Shown: one piece after another, positions 8,622 through 16,981 of the stretch | Layout: every line of letters begins with the position of its first letter | How positions within the stretch are numbered: the first letter of the stretch is position 1 | DNA from: Versatilivorator sp963663845 | Lineage (GTDB): Bacteria > Acidobacteriota > Terriglobia > Versatilivoradales > Versatilivoraceae | Direction of reading: 5' to 3' | DNA: 64,000 nt | Assembly (NCBI GenBank): GCA_963663845.2 | Contig: OY760650.2 | Location: 744,001-808,000, forward strand | Notes under the pieces: generated by a model | Seen by the model: the letters and a program-made list of their open reading frames with translations, nothing else | What the model was told of the DNA's origin: nothing | Databases searched by the model: none | Translations under genes and position numbers: made by a program

Positions 8622-9419
8622 TCACCCCTCCAGCGCCAGGCCGATCAGGCTCAGGAGGCAGAGGGTGGTGTTGTAGGCCAGGTGCAGCAGGAAGGCCGGA
8701 AGGAGGGCGCCGGTCAGAGCCCGCACCAGCGACAGCGCCAGGCCGACCAGCAGGATCAGGCTTACGGCCATCCAGCTTCCCCAGAGCTGGGTGACGTGCA
8801 GGGAGGTGAACATCAGCGCCGTCAGCAGCACCGCGGCCACCCACCCCCAACGGTGTTCCACGACCGGATAGATGAATCCGCGGAAGACGACCTCTTCCAC
8901 CAGGGGAGCCACCGCTATGGCCGTCACACCCAGGAACACGGCCGTCTCGGCATGCCGCAGCAGCCCGGAGACGGGAAGATCCTCGATGCCGGGGATACGG
9001 CTGGAGAGAGCCCCCATGACCAACGCCAGCAAGGCTCCCGACACCAGGAAGAAGCCGGCCGAAACCGCCCTCGGCCCCCTCCATTTGAGGGAAGACCAGA
9101 AGGGGGACCGGTACTTCACGGTGACGGTGCGGTAGATGAAGAACAGCACCAGCCCGTTCAGCAGGTTGGTCATCAGGATCTGGGCCATGCCCAGAGTGAC
9201 CGGATCGGCGGAGAGGGCCGGTCGGCCCAGGTAAATGGCGAGCAGGGAGCTTGCGGCCTGCGCGCCCAGCATCAGCACCACCAGGCACAGGCAGAAGAAG
9301 CCGGCCAACTCCAGCAGGTCGCGCCCGTTCCAGACTGGAAAGGACACCGCAACCGGCGCAGGCGACCCGCCAGGCTCACCCGGGGTTGGGACTGGACTCT
9401 TGGAAACGGTGCCGGTCAT
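8622..9419 (-). CDS. CPBP-family intramembrane metalloprotease
   Basis: A 265-residue polytopic membrane protein of the CAAX-protease and bacteriocin-processing (CPBP/Abi) family. The three signature blocks are present: EEVVFRGF (about residue 170), SLHVTQLWG (about 205), and HLAYNTT (about 245), supplying the Glu-Glu, Arg and His residues of the intramembrane metal site. At least six hydrophobic segments are visible. The ATG at 9419 gives a normal family length; the frame remains open upstream, but that part runs through repeats. It is convergent with the DUF6807 gene. Substrate unknown. Confidence 0.85.
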   Translation of the reverse strand: MTGTVSKSPVPTPGEPGGSPAPVAVSFPVWNGRDLLELAGFFCLCLVVLMLGAQAASSLLAIYLGRPALSADPVTLGMAQILMTNLLNGLVLFFIYRTVTVKYRSPFWSSLKWRGPRAVSAGFFLVSGALLALVMGALSSRIPGIEDLPVSGLLRHAETAVFLGVTAIAVAPLVEEVVFRGFIYPVVEHRWGWVAAVLLTALMFTSLHVTQLWGSWMAVSLILLVGLALSLVRALTGALLPAFLLHLAYNTTLCLLSLIGLALEG

Positions 9420-9456
9420 TTGGCAGGAACCGGGAAACGAGGACTCACCCGATGTT

Positions 9457-9872
9457 GCTGAAACAAAAGAAAAAAAGAGTGATCCACGAAGACACACGAA
9501 GGCACACGAAGCGGGACGGCTCTGCGGCATCGGCAGGGGCAGTGCCTCCTCGCGGAGCAAGAAGGAAGGGAGGAGGCGCCCCTCCGGGAGCGCGGGCGTC
9601 TCGCCCGCATCCTCTGCGTTGGGTGGCCGCTCAGTTTCCCCGTGATGCTGCGCCTGGCCACCCTGCCGCCGGGAACCCCATGGGCTCGGCTGAAGCGGAA
9701 TCGTGGCGCCGTTGCCGGTCGAGCCGGGTGGAGGAGAGGGGTGAGGCTGTGCCAGTGTTGTGCGGGCGGGACGCCCGCGCTCCCGGGGGGGCCTTCCTCC
9801 CGTGACGGCGTCGCAGCCAAGCAGGTCCATCGGTCTTCGTGTCCATTCGTGTTCATTCGTGGTTCGTCTTAA
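9457..9872. repeat. Composite repeat region: family A ends and two REP-like palindromes
   Basis: This gene-free stretch holds a family A copy at 9457-9544 (inverted match of 1-97), a REP-like GGGAGCGCGGGCGTCTCGCCC at 9585-9611, the inverse GCGGGCGGGACGCCCGCGC at 9761-9790, and a second family A end at 9835-9872 (TTCGTGTCCATTCGTG). The layout, family A outside and REP palindromes facing each other inside, is roughly symmetrical and looks like one composite repeat element. No credible coding sequence is seen. Confidence 0.6.
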
Positions 9873-9958
9873 TTGACGATCGGGTGTTTCACCCTCGAAT
9901 GATCCGCCCGTCGTCGGGGGCGGGGGCGGTGCTTGTCGGAAACGGGGCCGGGGAGGGT

Positions 9959-10921
9959 CTATTCCCGGTCGCGCTCCACCAGGGCCGCCGCCAGCAGGGG
10001 TATCATCAACTCGTGGTGGCCGGTAAGGGCGATTCCCCTCCCTGACCCCGCGGTAGGGCGCTGCACCACGTTGCGGGTGGGCCGGTAGTGCTGCAGAAAG
10101 TCCAGGTTGACGGTGGTGAAGGCCTCCAGGGGATGCCCCAGGTTGCGCACCAGGTTGACCGCCTTGAGAAAGACCTCCGGCAGGATCACCGCGGAGCCGC
10201 AATTGAGGTAGACCCCCCCGTCGTGCAAGTCCCGGACGACGGAAGCCAACAGGCGAAAGTCCTGCAGGGTGCCCCGACCCAGAGCCTCCCCGTCGGCGGA
10301 GGGGTGGTAATGGGTGGTATCGGTCCCCAGGGCGACGTGCACGGTCACCGGAACCTTTCGCCGCAGGGCGCGGGCCAGCAGGCTGTATTCGGCGTGGGGG
10401 TAGTCGCCCGGACGCTCCAGGATCCACTCCCCCAGGGCCTGTCCGATGCCCTTGCCCTGTCCGGCTCCTCGGGCCACGGCGGCGTTCGTTTCCCGCCCCG
10501 TCTCCTCGCTCACCCCGAAGTCCCCTTCACCCAGGTCCTTCTCCACCTCCTCGGAGGTGGCTCCCGCCAGCGCGATTTCGAGATCGTGGATGGCGGTGGC
10601 GCCGTTCAAGGCCAGAGCCGAGACGTAGCCCCGTTCCATCAGGTCGATGATGACGGCATTGAGGCCGCACTTCACCACGTGCCCCCCCAAACCCCAGACC
10701 ATGGCGCGCCCCTTGCGCCTGGCCCGCTCCATGGCCTCGACCGCCTCCCGGAAACGGGTTCCGGCCAGGATCCCGGGCAGAGACCTCATCCAGCCCTGCA
10801 GACCCTCGCCCTTGCGGAAGGGGCGGGCGAAAGCCGCCAGGTCCACCTTGCTGGATCGCCCCTTGATGGATCGGGTGCGCAGGGAGTCGGTCTCCAGGGG
10901 TCGGTAGGGGTAGAGGGACAT
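9959..10921 (-). CDS. Conserved hypothetical, possible deoxyhypusine-synthase-like fold
   Basis: A 320-residue cytoplasmic protein (start at MSLYPYRP; two ATGs slightly upstream are possible, none with a clear ribosome site). The segment VWGLGGHVVKCGLNAVI (about residue 78) followed by GYVSALALNGATAIHDLEI resembles the layout of Rossmann-like deoxyhypusine/homospermidine synthase relatives, but the diagnostic catalytic Lys motif is not recognisable. A later ALGTDTTHYHPSADGEALG (about 200) and NCGSAVILPEVFLKAVN (about 245) look like conserved ligand loops. It looks like a real conserved enzyme; the function assignment is weak. It is divergent from accD across 134 bases. Confidence 0.5.
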   Translation of the reverse strand: MSLYPYRPLETDSLRTRSIKGRSSKVDLAAFARPFRKGEGLQGWMRSLPGILAGTRFREAVEAMERARRKGRAMVWGLGGHVVKCGLNAVIIDLMERGYVSALALNGATAIHDLEIALAGATSEEVEKDLGEGDFGVSEETGRETNAAVARGAGQGKGIGQALGEWILERPGDYPHAEYSLLARALRRKVPVTVHVALGTDTTHYHPSADGEALGRGTLQDFRLLASVVRDLHDGGVYLNCGSAVILPEVFLKAVNLVRNLGHPLEAFTTVNLDFLQHYRPTRNVVQRPTAGSGRGIALTGHHELMIPLLAAALVERDRE

Positions 10922-10997
10922 GGCAGGCATTATCCGAAGGGCCCGTCCCGATTGCAACTCATTCTTTTACCCCCCCTTCAGCCCCCCCGGCGCCGTT

Positions 10998-11027
10998 TTG
11001 ACATTTCTCCGGGGAGTGGGCTAACAT
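10998..11027 (+). promoter_or_regulatory. Sigma-70-type promoter for accD-folC
   Basis: A perfect -35 TTGACA (10998-11003), an 18-base spacer, and -10 TAACAT (11022-11027), with transcription expected about 20 bases before the accD ATG at 11056. It is the best consensus promoter seen in the window. Confidence 0.65.
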
Positions 11028-11055
11028 CCTCGCCTTCAATCGGGAGACCGCTCCG

Positions 11056-11898
11056 ATGGCCTGGTTCAAGAAGCAAAAGGCGCCCATCCTGCCCATCCGC
11101 GACCGGACGGTGCGTACCGAGGGGCTGTGGCAGAAATGCGAACAGTGCAAGCAGACCCTCTGGAAGAAGGACCTGGAGCCCACCTTCCACGTCTGTCCGC
11201 AGTGCAATTTCCACTTCCGGGTGAGCGCTGGCGAGCGGCTGGAGCGCTTTTTCGACGAGGGCCGCTACAAGGAATACGACCGCGACCTGGCCTCGGATGA
11301 CCCGCTTCAGTTCGTGGACAAGAAGACCTACCGCCGGCGCCTGAGCGACATGCAGGCGGCTTCCGGCATGAAGGATGCGCTGCTGGCGGGAGAGGGAAGG
11401 GTCGGCGGCAAGACCGTCTGCATCTGCGCCATGGAGCCCTCCTTCATCAGCGGTTCCATGGGGGTGGTGGTGGGAGAAAAGATCACCCGGGCCATCGAGC
11501 GCTGCCTGGAGAAAGAGCACCCCCTGATCATCATCTCCTGCTCCGGAGGGGCCCGCATGCAGGAGGGAGCCCTCAGCCTGATGCAGATGGCCAAGATCAC
11601 CGGCGCCCTGGCCCGCATGGACCAGGAGCGCCTGCCCTACATCTCGGTGATGACCAATCCGACCACGGGAGGGGTCACCGCCAGCTACGCCATGCTGGGA
11701 GACCTGAACATCGCGGAACCGGGTGCGCTCATTGGATTCGCAGGTCCCCGGGTGATCGAGCAGACCATCCGCCAAAAGCTGCCTCCCGGTTTTCAACGGA
11801 GCGAGTTTCTGCTGCAGCACGGCATGCTGGACGCCATTGTCCAGCGCAAGGACCTCAAGGACTACTGCGTCAAGGCGCTGGAGTTCTTTGGATATTAG
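11056..11898 (+). CDS. accD: Acetyl-CoA carboxylase carboxyltransferase subunit beta
   Basis: A 280-residue beta subunit of acetyl-CoA carboxylase, transferring carboxyl from carboxybiotin to acetyl-CoA for fatty acid synthesis. A four-Cys zinc ribbon is seen at about residues 35-57 (CEQCKQ and CPQCN). The crotonase-like core shows SGGARMQEG (about 160) and NPTTGGVTASYAMLGD (about 200), the usual acyl-CoA and oxyanion loops. Length is normal. It is followed by folC after 32 bases, a common arrangement. The biotin carboxylase and carrier genes lie 20 kb away at 31-33 kb. Confidence 0.96.
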   Translation: MAWFKKQKAPILPIRDRTVRTEGLWQKCEQCKQTLWKKDLEPTFHVCPQCNFHFRVSAGERLERFFDEGRYKEYDRDLASDDPLQFVDKKTYRRRLSDMQAASGMKDALLAGEGRVGGKTVCICAMEPSFISGSMGVVVGEKITRAIERCLEKEHPLIIISCSGGARMQEGALSLMQMAKITGALARMDQERLPYISVMTNPTTGGVTASYAMLGDLNIAEPGALIGFAGPRVIEQTIRQKLPPGFQRSEFLLQHGMLDAIVQRKDLKDYCVKALEFFGY

Positions 11899-11930
11899 CC
11901 CGCATTTCTCACCAGGCCGCTGAAAACACC

Positions 11931-13418
11931 TTGGATTACCCCCAGGCGGTATCCTATCTCTATTCGCTCGGCAACGAAGTGGCCACCGCCAAGCTGGGGC
12001 TGGAAAACATCCGGCGCCTGCTGAGCTTCCTGGGCGACCCCCACGACCGCTTCCGCTCGGTGCTCATCGCCGGCACCAACGGGAAGGGCTCGGTGGCCGC
12101 TTTCTGCGAGTCGGTCCTGCGCACCCAGGGATACAGGACCGGACTCTACACCTCCCCCCACCTGATCCGCATCCAGGAGCGCATACGCCTCGGCGGCCGG
12201 GAGATCCTTCCGGCGGACCTGGCTCGCCTGACGGCCACCCTCAAGGAGGCGGTGGGGCAACTCCTGGCCGGGACCGTTCGAAACGGCCGCCGGCAGAAGC
12301 TGGAGCGCCACCCCACCTACTTCGAGATGGTGACGGCCATGGCCTTTCTCCACTTCGCGGAAAAGGAGGTCGAGATCGCCATCCTGGAGGTGGGACTGGG
12401 GGGACGCCTGGACGCCACCAACGTGGTGGACCCCATCGTTTCGGTGATTGCTCCCGTAAGCTTCGATCATCAGGCCAGCCTGGGGAGCGACCTGAAAGCC
12501 ATCGCCCGGGAGAAGGCCGGGATCGTCAAGCCGCGCCGGCCCACCGGACCGGAGAAGGAGCGCCGGCTGGCCGTGGTTTGCAGCACCCAGGAGGAGGGAG
12601 TGCTGAAGGTCGTTCGAAAGCAGTGCCGGACTGCCGGAGCCCGCTGGCTTCCGGCCTTTCAGCACCCGCAATGCCGGAGGGTCCGCCACAGGCTGGAAGA
12701 GTCGGCCCTGGATATTGACCCGGTGCTGGGAGCCCGGCTGAAGCTGAAGGTCCCTCTTCCCGGAAGCCACCAGGTCGAAAACGCTCTGACCGCGGTCCGC
12801 ACCCTGGAGGTGCTGCACGGCTCCGGCTTTCCGCTGCGGCCGGAGGCCATCGAGCGGGGGATCGCCCGAACCCGCTGGCCGGGCCGGCTGGAAGTGCTGC
12901 CCGGACGGCCCCGGGTGGTGCTGGACGGCGCCCACAACCCGGCGGCAGCCGAGTCGGTCGCCCGGCACATCCGGACCTTCCTGCCCCCAGAGCAGGTCCT
13001 CCTCATCTACGGCTCGCTGAGGGACAAGGACATCCCCGGCGTGTTCTCCCTGCTGGGTCCGCTGGCCCGAGAGGTGATCCTGACCCGGCCCGATTCCGAA
13101 CGCGGGGAGGCGCCCCGCGACATCGTCCGCAACGGTTGGACCGGAGGTCGCGCGGTCCGCTGCAGGGCCCGGCTGGAGGACGCCTGGGCGTTGGCCCGCA
13201 GCCTGGCCCGACCGGAAGACACCCTGCTGGTTGCCGGTTCGCTCTACCTGGTGGGAGATTTCAAGCGCCGCCTGGCCGGCTTCGACCGGCGCCGGCCCCT
13301 GCCGGAAGCCTGCGGCGCCGGCGAAGCCGTTCCCTGTTCCGGCCGGGAGGGACAAGGCCCGGGGCCGGCCGCCGGCGGCGCCCCTCTCCCCGGCGACACC
13401 ACCTGGACCACCCACTGA
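11931..13418 (+). CDS. folC: Folylpolyglutamate synthase / dihydrofolate synthase
   Basis: A 495-residue Mur-ligase-type enzyme adding glutamate to folates (and possibly to dihydropteroate). The ATP loop is GTNGKGSVAAF (about residue 48). The folate-binding stretch is YTSPHLIRIQERIR (about 77), and a Mur-ligase Mg segment ILEVGLGGRLDATN (about 152) follows. The C-terminal domain has VLDGAHNPAAAESV (about 328). The start is TTG at 11931 with no strong ribosome site; translation may be coupled to accD. The last about 45 residues are Pro/Gly-rich and probably a disordered tail beyond the family core. Confidence 0.93.
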   Translation: MDYPQAVSYLYSLGNEVATAKLGLENIRRLLSFLGDPHDRFRSVLIAGTNGKGSVAAFCESVLRTQGYRTGLYTSPHLIRIQERIRLGGREILPADLARLTATLKEAVGQLLAGTVRNGRRQKLERHPTYFEMVTAMAFLHFAEKEVEIAILEVGLGGRLDATNVVDPIVSVIAPVSFDHQASLGSDLKAIAREKAGIVKPRRPTGPEKERRLAVVCSTQEEGVLKVVRKQCRTAGARWLPAFQHPQCRRVRHRLEESALDIDPVLGARLKLKVPLPGSHQVENALTAVRTLEVLHGSGFPLRPEAIERGIARTRWPGRLEVLPGRPRVVLDGAHNPAAAESVARHIRTFLPPEQVLLIYGSLRDKDIPGVFSLLGPLAREVILTRPDSERGEAPRDIVRNGWTGGRAVRCRARLEDAWALARSLARPEDTLLVAGSLYLVGDFKRRLAGFDRRRPLPEACGAGEAVPCSGREGQGPGPAAGGAPLPGDTTWTTH

Positions 13419-13436
13419 CCCATCGAGGCAAACCCC

Positions 13437-14714
13437 TTGGCCCTTTTCAAGCCCGCTACCGATCCTACGCCCAATCCCGGGGACCTCGGTCCCGGGACAG
13501 CTTCCGCCGAAGCGTTCCGGCCCGGGGAGTCGCTCCGCCGCCGGAATCGAACCACCATCGCCTCCCTCTCGGGAGCCCACTTCGTCAACGACACCTACGC
13601 CAACTTTCTGGGCCCGCTGCTGCCTCTGATCGTGGGCAAGCTGAGCCTGACCATCGCCCAGGCGGGCTGGCTGGGAGCTGTCCTGACGGTCTCCTCCTGC
13701 TTCATGCAGCCCGTCTACGGCTACCTCTCCGACCGCTACCTGGTGCGCTTCTTCGCCGTCTTCAGCCCGCTGATCACCACCGTCTTCATGTCCTTCATCG
13801 GGATAGCCCCCAATTTCACGGTGCTGGCCCTGCTGCTGGCCGCCGCCGGAGTCGGGATCGCTTCCTTCCATCCCCAGGGGGCCGCCATGATCGGCGCGGC
13901 CAGCCGGGACCGGAGCGGCCTGGGCATGTCCATCTTCATCGGCGCCGGAACCCTGGGCTTTGCCCTGGCCCCGATCATCGCCCCCTACACGGTGGCATTG
14001 TTCAGCCTGGAACGATCCTACTTCATCATGATTCCGGGGGTGCTGGCCTTTGCCGTCCTCTACTTTCTCATCCCGAACGACCCTCCCCAACCCGCCGCCA
14101 CCCAATCCCGGGCAGACCTGAAGGACCTGCTGCTACCGATGTGGCGTCCGCTGCTGATCCTCTACCTGCTGGTGGTGATCCGTTCGGCAGTCCAGATCGG
14201 GTTTGTCCACTTCCTGCCGCTCTACTTCTTCCAACAGGGGAACGACCTGATCGCCAGCGGCCGCCTGGCCTCCCTGTTCACGCTCTTCGGCGCCATGGGC
14301 GGATTCGCCGGAGGCTTGCTCTCCGACAAGGTGGGCGGCCGCAGGGTGATCGTCTATTCCACGCTGCTGGCTCCTCCGTTTCTGGCCGCTTTCTTTCTGA
14401 CAGAGGGCGTTCTCTCGTCCGTCTTCCTGGCCTCGGGAGCCGCCCTGCTGCTCTCCACCCTGCCCGTCAACGTGGTGATGGCCCAGAAGATGCTGCCGCA
14501 ACGGACCAGCATCGCTTCCTCCCTGATGATGGGGTTCGCCTGGGGAATGGCCGGACTGGCCATCCCGGTGGTGGGCGCGCTGGCCGACCGCATCGGCCTG
14601 GGCTCGGCCCTGCTGCTGGTGGTCGGCCTGGCGGCGTTCGGCTTCCTGCTCTCGCTGTTCCTGCCCAAGGACTCCGCGCTGGACGGCGGAACCGGACAGA
14701 TCAGGTGTCATTAA
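13437..14714 (+). CDS. MFS transporter, fosmidomycin-resistance (Fsr) type
   Basis: A 425-residue, twelve-helix major facilitator superfamily transporter. The N-terminal helix region reads SGAHFVNDTYANFLGPLLP (about residue 45), which resembles the Fsr subgroup. A loop GGFAGGLLSDKVGGRRV (about 280) is the half-repeat MFS signature. The start is TTG at 13437 with GAGG eight bases before it, 18 bases after folC. The first about 40 residues are polar and may be disordered. The family exports small drugs or metabolites; the substrate is not predictable. It probably shares the accD-folC transcript. Confidence 0.82.
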   Translation: MALFKPATDPTPNPGDLGPGTASAEAFRPGESLRRRNRTTIASLSGAHFVNDTYANFLGPLLPLIVGKLSLTIAQAGWLGAVLTVSSCFMQPVYGYLSDRYLVRFFAVFSPLITTVFMSFIGIAPNFTVLALLLAAAGVGIASFHPQGAAMIGAASRDRSGLGMSIFIGAGTLGFALAPIIAPYTVALFSLERSYFIMIPGVLAFAVLYFLIPNDPPQPAATQSRADLKDLLLPMWRPLLILYLLVVIRSAVQIGFVHFLPLYFFQQGNDLIASGRLASLFTLFGAMGGFAGGLLSDKVGGRRVIVYSTLLAPPFLAAFFLTEGVLSSVFLASGAALLLSTLPVNVVMAQKMLPQRTSIASSLMMGFAWGMAGLAIPVVGALADRIGLGSALLLVVGLAAFGFLLSLFLPKDSALDGGTGQIRCH

Positions 14715-14757
14715 GTCCGGTCACTTCACAGGCTACCGGCAACGACTACCGGTCGAT

Positions 14758-14786
14758 TTTTCAAAGTATCGGCGATCTGCTAGACT
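14758..14786 (+). promoter_or_regulatory. Promoter for tRNA-Arg
   Basis: TTTTCA (14758-14763), a 17-base spacer, and TGC-TAGACT with -10 at 14781-14786. Transcription would start about 40 bases before the tRNA. The same TTTTCA -35 form precedes the HigB gene. Confidence 0.5.
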
Positions 14787-14835
14787 GGAACCTCGGCGCC
14801 GGCCCTGCCGGCCAGGCGCCGTCCCGCCAACCCAT

Positions 14836-14912
14836 GCGCCCGTAGCTCAGCTGGATAGAGCGACAGCCTCCGGAGCTGTAGGCCGCAGGTTCGAATCCTG
14901 CCGGGCGTACCA
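14836..14912 (+). tRNA. tRNA-Arg (anticodon CCG)
   Basis: All four arms can be paired by eye. The acceptor GCGCCCG pairs with CGGGCGT (one G-U at the first pair). The D arm is GCTC/GAGC. The anticodon stem ACAGC/GCTGT closes the loop CTCCGGA with anticodon CCG, reading CGG Arg codons. The T arm GCAGG-TTCGAAT-CCTGC is canonical. ACCA is encoded at the 3' end. It is 77 bases long. No integrase or attachment-site duplication is seen beside it. Confidence 0.95.
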
Positions 14913-15040
14913 CATCCGACGGGTTGATGGATCGCGGTCCGCGCCAAAAAGCGCAGGTTGGCTATTGACCGGGATGCGGTGAGAATTCGACAATTCCGTG
15001 GCAGAAAAACCGTAAGCTAGAGCGCCAGGCGAGAGGGTCG

Positions 15041-15370
15041 ATGATGGAGCACCAGTGGATACAGTGGGTGCCCTTGTTCGGGTTCGGATCGGTTGTGACC
15101 ATCCTCATCGCGATCATCGGCGTCGGGATCGGCCTGTGGCGCAACGCCAGCATCGCCCATAGAAATATCAGCGAAAATATCGACAGGGTGGAATCCCGAC
15201 TGGAATCCCGATTGGGAGGCAGGATAGACAATCTGGGAGCGGAAGTGCACGAACTTCGCGGCGAAGTGCGCGAACTTTCAACCGGCGTATCCGCCATGAA
15301 GATCGATCTGGCCGTGGCGAAAACCGACCTGAAATGGATCAGGAATCAAATGGGCGGCCCGGCAGGGTGA
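15041..15370 (+). CDS. Membrane-anchored coiled-coil protein (short paralogue of 34557-35294)
   Basis: A 109-residue protein with one N-terminal membrane helix (about 10-32, containing LFGFGSVVTILIAIIGVGIG) followed by a long amphipathic helix rich in Glu, Arg, Leu and Asp. The N-terminal block (QW-PLFGFGSV, then GLWRNAS-AH) and the C-terminal block (TDLKWIRNQMGGP) match the 245-residue protein at 34557-35294 closely, while the middle is much shorter and less regular. A ribosome site GAGAGGG lies six bases before ATG. It probably forms a membrane-tethered coiled-coil oligomer. No known function. Confidence 0.75.
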   Translation: MMEHQWIQWVPLFGFGSVVTILIAIIGVGIGLWRNASIAHRNISENIDRVESRLESRLGGRIDNLGAEVHELRGEVRELSTGVSAMKIDLAVAKTDLKWIRNQMGGPAG

Positions 15371-15455
15371 GGAACGGCCAAGGGATTTCGATCTTCAACG
15401 AAGGAATCGGCGAAGGGCCACCAAGAACCACGCAGTCACACGAAGGAACACTCCC

Positions 15456-16934
15456 TCAAATAATCTGGCGGATGGGGTCGGCCCCCTCGACTCCCACCAG
15501 TTTCTGATCCAGGCCGCTGTAGAAATAGGTGAGGCGGTCCGGGTCCATGCCCATCTGGTGCAGGATGGTGGCGTGCAGGCGCCTGACGTGGAAGGGATCT
15601 TCGACGGCGGCGCTGCCCAGCTCGTCGGTCTGGCCCACGCTCACGCCGCCCTTGATGCCGCCGCCGGCCATCCACATGGTAAAGCCGTAGGCGTTGTGGT
15701 CGCGGCCGGTGCCCTTTTCGTACTCGGCGGTGGGCTGGCGGCCGAACTCGCCGCCCCAGACCACCAGGGTCTCCTCCAGTAGTCCCCGCTGCTTCAGGTC
15801 CTTCAGCAGGCCGGCGATGGGCTTGTCGGTTTCCAGCGCATGCAGGTCGTGGTTGGACTTGAGGTCTCCGTGGGCGTCCCAGTTGGCGTCCCCGTGGTTG
15901 CCCCCCGAGTAGATCTGAACGAATCGGACTCCCCGCTCCACCAGCCTCCTGGCCAGCAGGCACTGCCTCCCGAAGACTTCCGTCTCCTTGCGGTCCATCC
16001 CGTAGAGGGCCAGCGTTCGGGAGTTCTCCCGAGAGAGGTCGACCGCCTCGGGGGCGTGGCGCTGCATCCTGTAGGCCAGCTCGTAGCTGGCGATTCGCGC
16101 CGCCAGCTCGGAGTTGTCCCCGCGGGCCCGGTAGTGCTCCCGGTTGTAGGCGCCCAGGCTGTCGAGCATGTCCCGCTGCATTCCCGGGCTGACGCCCTCC
16201 GGAGGCGCCAGGTCCAGAATGGGCTTGCCGCGCGAACGCACGACGGTAGCCTGGTAGGTGGCCGGCATGTAGCCGCTGCTCCAGTTCTTGGCCCCGCTGA
16301 TGGGACCGCCCCGCGGATCCAGCATGACCACGAAGCCCGGCAGATTCTGATTGAGCGTGCCCAGGCCGTAGTTGATCCAGGAGCCCAGGCAGGGGCTGCC
16401 GCTGAGGATTCGCCCCGAGTTCATCATCAGCATGGCCGACCCGTGGATGGGCGAGTCGGCCGTCATGGAGTGCAGGAAGGCGATGTCGTCCACGCAGGCG
16501 CCCAGGTGGGGGAACAGGTCGGAGACCCACTTGCCGCACTGTCCGTACTGCTTGAAGTTCCAGCGGGGTTCCACGATCCGGCCGCTCTGCCTGTGGCCGG
16601 CGCGGCCGAAGGTCCTGACCTGGACCGTCTTGTTATCCATTCCCTTCATGGAGGGCTTGTAGTCGAAGGTGTCGATCTGGCTGGGTCCGCCGTACATGAA
16701 GAGAAAAATGACCGACCTGGCTCGGGCCGGGACATGGGAAGGCCGGGACCTCAACGGATTGCGAAAGGAGGCGAGGCCGTCGGCCGCCAGCGCCTGCCGC
16801 TGCAGGAACCCGTCGTCCCCCAGGGCGGCCGCCAGGGCGAGCCCGGTGAATCCGCCTCCGGCCTGCCACAGAAACTCCCGCCGGGTGCGGCCGCAGAAGT
16901 CGCCCCCCCGCTTGCGGATTTTCCTGGTCTCCAT
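15456..16934 (-). CDS. DUF1501 family secreted (Tat) protein
   Basis: A 492-residue exported protein of the sulfatase-like DUF1501 family. The N-terminus has a Cys followed by the Tat motif in CGRTRREFLWQAGGGF, then a hydrophobic stretch. The body has FMYGGPSQIDTFDYKP (about residue 75) and, near the C-terminus, VWGGEFGRQPTAEYEKG and GRDHNAYGFTMWMAGG, which carry the metal-ligand-like residues of the alkaline phosphatase superfamily. The start is the ATG at 16934 because GAGGAGG lies just upstream; an ATG at 16982 overlapping the previous stop is also possible. The family nearly always follows a DUF1549/DUF1553 gene, as here. Role unproven. Confidence 0.92.
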   Translation of the reverse strand: METRKIRKRGGDFCGRTRREFLWQAGGGFTGLALAAALGDDGFLQRQALAADGLASFRNPLRSRPSHVPARARSVIFLFMYGGPSQIDTFDYKPSMKGMDNKTVQVRTFGRAGHRQSGRIVEPRWNFKQYGQCGKWVSDLFPHLGACVDDIAFLHSMTADSPIHGSAMLMMNSGRILSGSPCLGSWINYGLGTLNQNLPGFVVMLDPRGGPISGAKNWSSGYMPATYQATVVRSRGKPILDLAPPEGVSPGMQRDMLDSLGAYNREHYRARGDNSELAARIASYELAYRMQRHAPEAVDLSRENSRTLALYGMDRKETEVFGRQCLLARRLVERGVRFVQIYSGGNHGDANWDAHGDLKSNHDLHALETDKPIAGLLKDLKQRGLLEETLVVWGGEFGRQPTAEYEKGTGRDHNAYGFTMWMAGGGIKGGVSVGQTDELGSAAVEDPFHVRRLHATILHQMGMDPDRLTYFYSGLDQKLVGVEGADPIRQII

Positions 16935-16981
16935 GCCTTCCTCCTCAGCCCGCGCGTCTTGCTTGGCTACCGAATGCCTCA

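Noticed and set aside
9416..9856. Small genes with the words ARASRPH or SAGVPPA (also at 49.3-51.9 kb and 62.3 kb)
   Set aside because: These are translations of the REP palindrome and its neighbours in different frames, not conserved proteins.
9959..10921. Firm assignment as deoxyhypusine synthase
   Set aside because: Only general Rossmann-like resemblance is visible and the diagnostic catalytic Lys motif was not found.
11895..14105. Long minus-strand open frame opposite folC and the MFS gene
   Set aside because: Mirror frame of two recognised genes, with Gly/Gln/His-rich composition and no domain.
14836..15040. Integration site at tRNA-Arg
   Set aside because: No integrase gene and no repeated tRNA 3' end were found in the window.
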